Shown here piece after piece: positions 48,386 to 60,300 of a DNA stretch of 64,000 bases. Below the pieces are notes generated by a model. That model was not told the origin of the DNA. It made no database searches and saw nothing but the letters and a program-made list of their open reading frames with translations. Origin of the DNA: Trichopria drosophilae (lineage: Eukaryota > Arthropoda > Insecta > Hymenoptera > Diapriidae); contig CM059587.1 of assembly GCA_030407085.1 (NCBI GenBank), forward strand, positions 98,141,001-98,205,000, given 5' to 3'. Positions within the stretch are counted from its first letter, which is position 1, and each line of letters begins with the position of its first letter. The position numbers were made by a program, and so were the translations under genes.

Positions 48386-51300
48386 CTGTTATGCAAAAAT
48401 TATATCCAATCAAATTTTCTGGAAAAGTCTCCAAAAATCTGCGTTGCAATTGTAAATAATATTAAATTGGCAAATAATCATAAACTTAAAAAGTAGCAAC
48501 CAATCCATATTTCCCTGGAATTATTTAAATTTACATCTTGTTTTCTTTTTATTAAAAAAATCCCTAATTAAATATAAATTTCTTTTAAGTTATTACTTCC
48601 CTAGTCGAGTGGTTTAATAGATGAAGTGTATTATCTAATCCATCTAAATATACGTTATTGACAAAAGTACAATTACTTACTACCAATGTGTTCTTTTTAG
48701 CATACTAGGATTTATTTTGTGAAAGGTAAAAGTCCCAATTATGAAACTGGCCCAGTCTTTGAAACACGACAATAAGTACAACTAGATTACACCTTAATGC
48801 ATATATTATTTGCGAATGTGTAGGCATGAAGTCATTGTTTAATTTAATTTCAACATAAATGATTACACAGGTCTGCAAAATTCACTTTTTTTTTTTGTTT
48901 AATATCACAGTGATTTCCGACGTATTTTTGTACGCTGAACACGAATCTGAAGACGAAAAATGTCTATCACGTCATAATTTGAGAAAAGCGGGGACAAAAA
49001 CACCAAAAAACGTGTTTTTGGGTGGCTTTACCCCTAATTTTCTCAGAAGCCTGACGTGCAACAGATCTGAAATTGTGCTCAAATTAAAGCTTGATTCTTC
49101 CCCTACAAAAATCATATACGATAGTTTAAAAAAAAATTTCATAGTTTTGAAAAAAAAATGGTTTTAACCTTGCTATTCCTAGTAACTACGATGTAAATGC
49201 AAATTATTTAACTATATTGAGCAGAGCTCATACAAACCACTACTTGACTGTTTTCGGAGTTGGTGTTTAAGAATCCAGTGTCGCTTTTATAAAATTCAAA
49301 ATGGCGGATCCAAGCTGACGGACGTAAAAATAAAAAATTTAAATTAACCTCATGAAAATCAGTACTCAGGTTTTTTTGAGTCGCTGATGACGATTCCAAT
49401 GTTAGTTTGACAACATTTAAAATAGCGAATCCAAAATGGCGGCCGCAAAATAAAAAAATATACTTAGGATCTTAAAATCACCATTTCATGTTTTTTTTTT
49501 GATCGCCATTAGTAATACCAGCGGTTATTCGATTTTGTTTGCATTTTCATCATAATCGTTAGAAATAGCAAGGTTAAAACCATTTTTTTTTTCAAAACTA
49601 TGACATTTTTTTTAAAAACTATCTTATGATTTTTGTAGGGGAAGAACCAAGCTTTAATTTAAGCACAAATTTAAGCCTGTAGCACGTCAGGTTTCAGAGA
49701 AAATTAGGGGTAAAAACACCTAAAAACGCGTTTTTTGTGTTTTTACCCCCACTTTTCTCGAAATCATGACGTGATAGGCATTTTTCGACTTCAGATTCGT
49801 GTTCAGCAGACAAAAATACGTCGAAAATCACTCTGATATTTAAAAAAATAAATCCGTGCTGACCTGTGTTATGGTTGTCCAATTTCTTTTACAAAAAAAA
49901 AAAATAGTTATGCGGAAATATCTCTTCGTCAGAGTGCAACGATTTGTCATTAGCGTAAAACTGGTAACGTACATGGTTAATAGTTTCCTGAATCTTCACC
50001 TAATATCATTATTTAAAAGCATTTGATTACTAAAAAGTGCTGTTTTCATACATTGTTATTATTAAACAAATATTCAGGTTTTAGAAACACATAACCTATA
50101 AAAATGTGCAGTCCGTATTTATGAAACGTTTTTTACAGCGTTTCGATTATGAAGCACTGATTTAATTGACTTTACATTTCGCGGTTTTCGTTTTTTGAAA
50201 CAAAAACTTCAACATTTCAAACCTTTAAGACCCAGCGGTTTCGATTGAAACCACTTTTGTGTTCGAACATTCATAAATTTGTCAAAAATTAATCAATTTT
50301 TCAGTTCTAAACGGCAACGATCCACAAATTTATATTACTTAAAAAAAAAAATTATAGTGCAATAAATTTATAATAATCATATAAATATATTAAAAAAAAT
50401 GTTTTTGCTAGGGGTTGTTAAAAAAATTAAAAATTGTTAAATTACTTCAAGTAAGGCTCATGAAAATGACTACTCGGGGGTTTTCGGGGTCGCTGATTAC
50501 GAATCTGATGTTATTTCTTCAAATCTCAAGATGGCGGACGAAAATATTTGAAAATTGAACTAGACTCGTGAAAATTACCATCAGATTAATTGAAAAGAGA
50601 AAAACTAACATCAGATTCGTAATCAGCGACCACATAAACCCCCGAGTAACGAATTTCAAGTGAAACCAATGAAATTTTAAAAAAGTCGTCCACCATATTG
50701 AATCCGCCATGTTGAATTTTGAAAAACTAACATCAGATTCGTAATCAGCGACCTCAAAAACCCTGAAGTAAAAAGTATGACGAAAATCGCATCACTTAAA
50801 AAAAAGCGGGCCTTAAAGGGCCTTTCGATTTTGTACAAGTTAGAATAGTTCTAGGTCAATATTTAGTGAACACGTTTAATTTAAGTGTAAACTTAACGCA
50901 ATAAGTGTGAATAAAAAGTTCAAAAAAAGAATCAAAACCTCTTTTTTCAACATATTTTTGACTCCTGTTTTCGAATACAATAAAAATTTTCCTTCTGACA
51001 TACCGATGCAGCAATATTGAAAAAATTTTATTGCGGTTTTATGCATTTATTGTAAAAAAATACAAATCAGGTAACAAATGTTTTAAACCTAAAAGATAGA
51101 GCATCAAATTCCCTACAGAAAAGGTTATATTCATTTTCATCCTAATATCAACGCTAATGCCACAAAAGACTGATGTACCACAGAATAATTGGTTTGTCGT
51201 GCTACATAACCTCATTTATAACAGTTTCGTGTTCTAAGATATTTATTCACATCACGAAAAAATGCATCTAACCTTTTTTGGGTTAAACTTCGGAAACACC

Positions 51301-54300
51301 CACCCAAAAAAAAAGTAAGATATGTTTTTTTCATGTATTTTTTTTCTCCTGATTACGAATATGTCAATAAAAATTGTCGGTCGGTCATATTTTTGGCCAA
51401 AATCTTAGGAAAACAGCAAAAAAAAGCGTTTTTTTTAGGTTTTTTGCACTTATCTCGAAAAATACGCGTTGTACAAAAAAACGTTCCAAAGAAAAAATGA
51501 AGAGCTCAAAATTCTACATAAAAAACGTTCTATACAATTGAAACATTTTTTTTGTACGACGCGTGTTTTTCAAGATAAATGCAAAAAACTAAAAAAGGCG
51601 TTTTTTCACTATTTTCTCAAAATGTTGGCCAAAAATATTGCCGACTGCCAATTTTTATTGTCATATTCGTAATCAGGAGGCAAAAATACATGAAAAATCA
51701 TTTTTGTCAGTGACCAAGTCTTTCCGAAGATTTATCCTTTTTTTGATCAGAATTTCTGTTTTTGTATGAAATATTTTGTTGTCAGAAATATTTTTCAAAA
51801 TAAACTTAAAAACCCGCAATGTTTTTTTCAAATGGCGGCTACAATATGCTCGACCGATCATTTTTACCATCACATTTAAGAAATCAGGAAGTTAAAATAC
51901 ATTTAAAAAGCGTCAAGTTATTTTTTTCCGAGTGAGAAACTGCATTTTATATAAGTGTTTTATACTAGGGACGTGTAGTTTATCCACTTTTATCATTATT
52001 AATCTAATTTTGCAAATGTAAATTGATTTTATAAAAGTAATTATTATTTGATAAACAATAAGTAACTATATAATATACAGTAAAAATATTCAATGTTTAA
52101 CGTTTTTTAAATTCATTTTTAGTGTTAATGCACAACTCTCTCATAACACCCGTTTCATGATTGGGGCATTTACCTCCCTAATAATTACCAAAAATCTACT
52201 AATCGAGTTCGAATGATTCTTAATACAACTTCATAATGTTAGAAGCAACGATTGGCTCATATTTTTAATTTATGTATTTGAAATCTCTTACGAGTACATT
52301 TGTATTTTGAAGTTAATTTGACGATATTCATTTTTTCACTAAAATCTATTCCTTTCTGAATGTTAAAATACATATACTATATTAAAAATCAGTTAATACT
52401 GCGTCTAATATATCGTTTTTTAGCCAGTTTTTTTATGAAAAATTTTTCATGGTGGCCGCTTTTTTCTCGGAAAAAAATTCCCTGACTTTTCCCAGATTTT
52501 TCCCAGACCAATATTTTAATGATATCTATTGAAAATAAAGAATACGGATAAAAATGTTTTACAAACAGCTACAAATTTTCAATAAATTCTTTATTTTTTC
52601 AATCAACAACGAGTAGTATATTCTAAAACATATTATCTATAAAAATCCAGAAAAAAAACTCATGTTCCGGCGGATTTTTTCGTGTTTAATTCAAAATAAT
52701 AGTAGAAAATTTGTTGGGGGTTCTTTGTCAAAATTTGTTATAAAATGTCAAGTTCTGCGGTAATATGTTAGACAATAATTATAAATGTTGATAAATTTTA
52801 GAATTTAGGCGATTTTGGACAGTATATTCAAAGTATTGGCAAAATTCTTACGAATGTTGACAATAACAAAAAATTGCCATAAATTTTATATTTTTCAAAT
52901 ACTATTGGACATATATCAACTACTTGAAATAGAAATGGTAAAATAATCATGTAAACAAATTAATATTTTCAAAATTTGGGAGTTTTGTGCTGTTTTCAAC
53001 ATTTTAAAAATTTTTCTACGATTTTAGACTTTTTATGCAATTTCAAAGATTTTTGAAGATTTAAAAAAATTTATGAAAGTTTTCTATCATTTTCAAAAGG
53101 TTTTATTTATACAAATATTTGTTTAAATAGAGAATTAGTATGGCAAATATTTTTGAAATATTCTGTAAAGTATCTTTATAGAAAGATAAATATCTTTAAA
53201 TATAAAATTGTTTGCATTTATTTTTGTTAAACTATTAAATTTTATTCAAATCTGTTAGAATATATTCAATACCGAAATGTGTTATTGTTAAACGTGTTTA
53301 TTTTTGTTGCAATGTACCAGAACGTTTAAAACTGAGCAGTACCACAAATATATTTTATTTAAGATTAGTTTTTTTCTCAAAATTGTTGGTTTTTGGTGAA
53401 ATTGGTCGAAAATGTTCAAAATTGAAATATGTTATTGATAAAAAACGTCAATATTTGTTTAAATTTGTGAGAAAGCATTTAAAATCATTTAAAAGAATTT
53501 TATGCGAAACACGATAAAATAAAGCATTTTTCTGAATATGAAATTGTGCGATTTTTTGTTAAATAATGTTTTTCACTTTTTAAAGATTTGTCTATAATTT
53601 ACTTTTTCCCTGACCAATTTTGAAATTCCCTGACTTTTCCCTGATTCCCTGACATTTCCCTGATTTCCCGGTTTTCCCTGACGGTGGCCACCATGAAGTT
53701 ATTTCACGGACACTTACGCCATCTGTGATAAAAAGCTAACGAGATAATACAACAAAAAAACATTTCCTTCAGGTTTTGTTTAATTTTATCACAAAAAGGT
53801 AACTTTTGAAGACAAAAAATGGTTCAAAATATTCTCAAATTCCTTGGAGCGATAACTGAGCCACTCTTCTATTAAGAGTGAAGATTTCACTCTACGAAAA
53901 GTGCCATTTCACTCAATGAAGAGTGAAAGACAAAAATCTCACTCCTATAAGAGTGAAATATCACTCTTAATAGAGTGAAAATGTCACTCTTTGCGAAAGA
54001 GTGGCCCAATTTTCACTCCAAGGAATTTAGAGAGTATTCATATAAAATATACTTCCTGTGATAGCTAAGGTTAAGAAATATGTAGATTTTTACATCATTC
54101 AACTATTTCTAAAGTTTATGATAGTATATTGACATTTCTGGTAGCAACATTAGACGTTGCTGCAGATTTTCAAGATGACGGCTTATAATTAAAATTTTCT
54201 TCTTCTCTGATGTTTTCCTAAGTGAAAAATCTCTGCTGGTTTTTGTTTTTATTTTTAAACGATTCTCACGTTATTTCCCCGTCTTCTTATTATCTTTGAA

Positions 54301-57300
54301 ATGTTTACATGTGGAGTACTAATGGTCTTTTTATTATTTATGTTACTAGAGGTAGTTTGAAGCGTATTATAAATTTTAAAAACTCTTTTTCTAAAACATT
54401 GTTCAATGACAAATTCAGGGTATCAATTATCTCGTAATAACTCTAACTTTATTTAAATTCTTATCTCTATATTTCAATTTTATATGTAAATGTTTAATTG
54501 CTCTGTCAATTAACCCAAAAGTAACTCCAATTTTGTGATTTAAAGGATGATTTGAATTAAAATTTCGATAGCGACCTGAAAAAGTGCTTTTTTGAAACCA
54601 ATCTGTAATCAATCTATCTTTATCTTTAATAATGAGTAGATTTAAACAATTGATTCTTTTTAATACTTCGATGCGAAAGCATCCAATAAATTTTTCGACC
54701 GCTCGAAAATATAAATTTAATATTTGAATAATCTTGGTATATGTCGGTCAACTTACTAAACAAAATTAAATTAAATTGTTTTTAAGTGTTTACTCGGTTT
54801 TCGATGGAAAACACATTTGACATATTAAATGTAAGAAGCCGGGATTTGTGTAATTATCGCCGACAAAATCTCTGTTTAAAACGGGCTGTATAAGTATCTA
54901 TAAAATAATTAATATCCATGGATTTTGTTTCCCTCTAGCGATAATCAAATAAACTAATGTCTATTGTAAATATTTTGCGTTTCGTCCCGAGATCTCGTGA
55001 TGGATTGATTCTTTTGTTGTTTTCCATTTCCATGGTAAATGTAATTCTATTTTCTATTCCTTTAATTTTTATCGTGCTATTAAAAATTTGTAAAATTGTG
55101 TCTAAAAGTTCATTAGGAACGTCAGTTAAGACGGCTTATTTTCAGTACAAGTAAAAGTGCGTTCAATTTCGTGTTTTATTGCAGAATGAGATAATTAATT
55201 TTGTGTTTATATTTTGTATTGCCAATAAAGACGATTATTATTATTATTTAAATAAATCAAGAAACGTTTATTTGGACATTTTTTTCGGTTCCATTCATTT
55301 TTTATGATCCTTGGTTGTCAACGTGACCATAAAGTGAATTTAAGGTAGTTAGACCCCAGAATATCAAATGTTGACGAAAAATATTTAATAACGTTTCCAA
55401 GAATTTAATTTTCATTATTAATAATATTGTTGAAAAGTGAAGGCATTATTCTTCTTGAAAACAAAAATTGAAATGTGTAAAAATAATTTGTTAAGCCACT
55501 TTGTTATTTTTTAACATTTTTTCTTCTCCGATGTTAAGAATTTTAAAAAAATGAACGGATTTTAACGAACGATGGCTTATTTTTTCGAGAATATCTCGAA
55601 ATATCTGGGGTCTAACCATATTAATAGTGTAAAGTCGGCGTATTTTTTTTATGGATAATAATTTAATTTTACAACTTTATCTTCATACATTAGTAGCAGA
55701 CTACATTTAAGGTACGTTGTCACGAAGATAATAGATATCAGATATTTCCCCCACTCCAGCGGCAAGTGAGACGCGCATATTTACTTGCTAATGTGTGCGA
55801 TTATCTACTCTCTGAACTCCCGGCTCGTCTTCATGAAGAAAAATTATCTGGATAGTTAATTTCAACTTTTATTTTAAAAAATTAATATATAAAATATCTT
55901 ATTTCGAAAAGTAATAAAAAAAATCACATTCTGTATGTTTTTTTTTTTTGTTAACAAAAACCGTTAAAACAAAGAGAATCGGAAAGGAAAAAGTTTCATT
56001 TTAACGTTTTAAATTTTAAAGTTATGGTGCTCGCATAATTCAATAATAGAATTTTAAAGAAATATAGAGAAAAACAGTGATGTATTTTAATAAAAATGTA
56101 AATATTTGTTATTTGAATAGATTTTACTAATTTTGCAAAAGAAATATGAAGATATAAACTATCTAAATTATACTAATTCATCCAATTTTAAAATCCCGCC
56201 AATATCTCAAAGTTCTATATAATCTAACTAATGTATTCAGCTACTAATACGGTAATTAGTCGAAGAGGGGAAAAAATATCTGCTATCTATTATCTGCGTG
56301 AAAAGTCACCTTAAACTATTTACCAACATATTTTTTGAACCAAAATGTATAGGAATCTCTCCTTCTGCTTTTTTTGTAACAATCCACACATTTGCAAAAA
56401 AGGCTTTTCTATAAAAGTATTAAAAAATACTATTTTATAACTATTTTATTCCATTTTTAACAGAAAATTTGATATAAATTTTTAACAAAAGATACATAAC
56501 CTATAATCAATTATTAGTAAAATACGAGCTTTATCATTTACGCTAATTAAAAATTCTCTACTAAAATACTACACAAAAATTTTGTTATTTATTCAAAAAT
56601 TCTTATCAGTTTAGCAAAAATATATTTACATTCAACATTCTTGCACCTATTCAAAATCTGACGTATTAGTCCGGCAAAAACTGCCTTAATTCATTGTAGT
56701 TTCTGTATCCTAACCTTTACTTCAGGATTTTTTTTACATGTGGACCTTAACCCTTTGAAGCATACATTTTTCTTTACCTTTTATTGACTTGAAATTTGCT
56801 ATTCGGGGTTGCCTATTACGAATCCGGAATCAGATTTTCAAAATTCAAAATGGCGGACAAAAATATGAAAATCCATTGAAATGTCCTGTATCTTGTTACT
56901 TAGGGGTTTTCAGGGTTGCTGATTACGAATCGGGTGTCAGATTTTTAAAATTCCAAATGACAGATTCAATATGGCGGACAAAAATATGAAAATTCCTTAA
57001 ATTGTTGCGTTTTTACATCATGACGGCCGCCATTTTAAATTTCTTAAAACAAAAATCGGTATCGTCATCAGCGATATCTAAAACCCCATTATATCAAATT
57101 TCAAATGATTATTAATTCTTTCTTTCTTTTCTGACTCTTTCGTAAGTGAAATGTTCTTGAATTTTCTTGTATTTTAGGTCAGATTTAATTGGTGTTAATA
57201 AATTAGACAATTAACGTTTCATTTATTTTGACCCTCTTCAGAATAGTATATATTTCTATACAAAAAATACAAAATAATATAAATTAAAATAAAAAAAATA

Positions 57301-60300
57301 AATATTTCTGAAAAACTTTTCATAATCTTTTATTTTCGGTTTTATTTGAATTTTGCACTTGGGTTTTATGTAATTGATTTTGCTTCTGCTTACCTGTAGG
57401 ATTTATGCTATTGTTTTTGTATGAGTCGGTTTTGAATTATGGAACTGTGACACTGTCAAAAAAATTATTTTTTTGAGTTTTCGCTCAGTAAGCAGAAAAA
57501 AATGAAAGAGAAGAAACAAAAAATATCACTATAATTTTAAGAGGAAAAAAAAAAGAATTTTTTGTGAATATTCACGTACTGTTATTCGTATGTTGTGTAA
57601 ACGGAGACTAAAAAATTTTTCAGATTACATAATATTTCGCGTACATTCAGTTGTCGCTCTATTTACATTTATTGTTTTCATTTTTGAACTTGAAGGAGAG
57701 GTATATATGCGTCAGGTAAGTTTGATTCAAATGATTATCTTAAAAAAACGTCAATAATGAATTCTTTCGAAAAAAAAATCGTGTTTTTTTCATGTTTGTT
57801 TATTTATAAATCATAAATAATAAACAATCATATCGTAATAACTGTTTTTATACATTCTTCTATCACTATAGTAATAGAAAATAGCTAATAGGCCGATTTA
57901 AATGCGTTAACTGGAATTTAAATTAGCAAATATCAAAGAAATCGACACAGCTATTCACAACATTTTTCACATAACCTCAAAGTTTCAGAAAATAATCGAA
58001 AAATCCGTGTTTTTTGCTTTTAATATTTTTCGCGTCCAAAAAGATTTTTTTTCTTGAAATATTTAGGAGACTTACCTTTTTTTGTCCCGAATAAGCTGTA
58101 ATTTTTATGAGTAATTATATTTATTCGTTTATTTTTTATTGATTAAAAACCGATAAGACACCTATATTTTCCAGTGAAAAATCTAACGTCACAACAGTAG
58201 AGAATGGAACTTTATTTAATGGAATTTGTTCGTTGAAATATTTACTTTCAGATGGTATACGAATCAATTTACATTTCTATACAAGAAAGTGTCAAAAACC
58301 TCGAAAAACTAAAAAAACTCGATTTTTAACATCAAAATTAATTTAATTTTCAACATTAATATTTAAAAGAAAGAAACAAGTGCAATTCTCTTATTGTAAA
58401 ATTGTTGTTATTACGTCATTTCCTTTATTGTGTAATTACGTTGTATATTTTATAAGTTAATAAATAACCAGAAATCGAGTTTTTTTTTAATTTTCGTGTT
58501 TTTTTTAAACTTTTTTGTATAGAAATGTAAATCGATTCATATATCATCTGAAAGTAGATATTTCAACGAACAAAGTCCATTAAATAAAGCTCCATGATCT
58601 ACGGTTTTAATATTAGATTTTTCACTGGTCTTTTTATCGGTTTTTAATCAATAAAAAAGAAACGAATAAATATTAGTATTCAAAAAAATGACAGCTTATT
58701 CAAGACAAAAAAAAGTAAGTCTGCTAAAAATTAAAAACCAAAAAATACGTTTTCTTCAATTTTTTTCTGAAGCTTTGAGGTTACGTGAAAAATGATACAT
58801 TCAAAAATTAACCTCAATTAATAGACTTTTGTCTACATAATCAATTATTAAAATTCTTTAATTTCTTCTCCGTTCTTTCATAAGTGCAAAACTTTCCTTT
58901 TAGTAAATAAACTTCTACTACATATTTCGAAAAATTTATCATCACACTTGAAAGATTCTATCTATTAAAAATCTTTTGTTTATTTATTTTTTTAAATTAA
59001 ACAAATTCTTATTGTATTGTATTAACTCTTCTTTTCCGTTTTAATTTGTTTCTTAAGTGAAAGATTTTTTCATTGGGTCGTTTCTTTTTTTGGAATACGC
59101 AAGTGTTGAATTACCAGGTAATTAAATAAAAATATAAATAAATTCTTCTTTTCCGTAAATGTTTCTTAAGTGAAAAATTCCTCTGTGAATTTAGTTTCTT
59201 GGTATGACGGAAATAATTGACTACAAATTAATTAAAAAGATCTTCGACGTTTCGACTCTTTATTTAGGTCCTCACCAGAAAGTAACTGTTTTTGTAAATT
59301 AGGTAATGATACATATTATTTGTATAAAAAACATTTATAAATTCTAATAACTTTCAGTGTGTAAAAAAATGTGAAATCTCCTTACCTTAATTGCCATATG
59401 GAATGTTAGGGCTTGAGGGATTTTATAACCCTTTTTGAAACCGAAAAAAATTATTTGTATAAACCTAAAAAATATAAAATAACTGTGAGTTTTTTATAAA
59501 AACTCAGTAAGGAGTGAAAAAAAAAGAAGAAAAGGATTTATTTAAAAAATTAAAAGGTTATTGTTGATCGCTGACTTTTTCTTATAACTTAAATATATGT
59601 ACTGAAAGTTATTTGAACTTCATTGAAAATATGTCCAATAGAAGTCAATATAAACAAAATTTACAAATGTACTATGAATGTTATGAAATAAAAACCCATA
59701 AAGTATACATGTTTACGTTTCGACCTTTAATTTTGGTCCTCTTGAGAATGTTAGTCTAAAAAATTGTATTAAATAATAAATAACAAAATGGTGTAAGTTT
59801 TGAGAAAAAATGTAAAATGCTACAGAAGTTTGAAATGAATGGATGGATATAAATCTGCAAAATTAATTTTTTTTTTTAAATTAAATTTACAGTGGCCCTC
59901 CCCTTATTTTAACTGGGTCCTTTATTTTAAATTTCTTTCTTCCCTTATGTTAACATCTTCCCCACCATTCGCCATTTGAAAGTGTTCAAAAGAGTGCAGA
60001 CTCCTCTCTCTGTTTTTATTCTCTCATACTACCAGTGGTGGGGATGAGGGGAAGCGGTAAAATAAGGGAAGAAGCCGCCATCTTGACTCGAAAAGTTAAA
60101 ATAAGGGGAGGGCCACTGTATGTATGGCGTCAGATAAAAGGAATAATTTTTGTTCTTTTATGTTCATTTTGAATGTTTAGCAAAAAATTTTGTTTAACCC
60201 TTTTCGTCCCAAAAGTCCGGAATTTGGACAAAAATTTCAACGATGTAACTTTTGTTTCAAACAGCGTTAAAAATAATTGAAATAAGTCAAAATCGATAGA

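Noticed and set aside
48138..48496. Two plus-strand frames of over 100 codons
   Set aside because: They are shadows of the minus-strand TIL-domain exon, whose cysteine pattern and poly(A) signal are clear.
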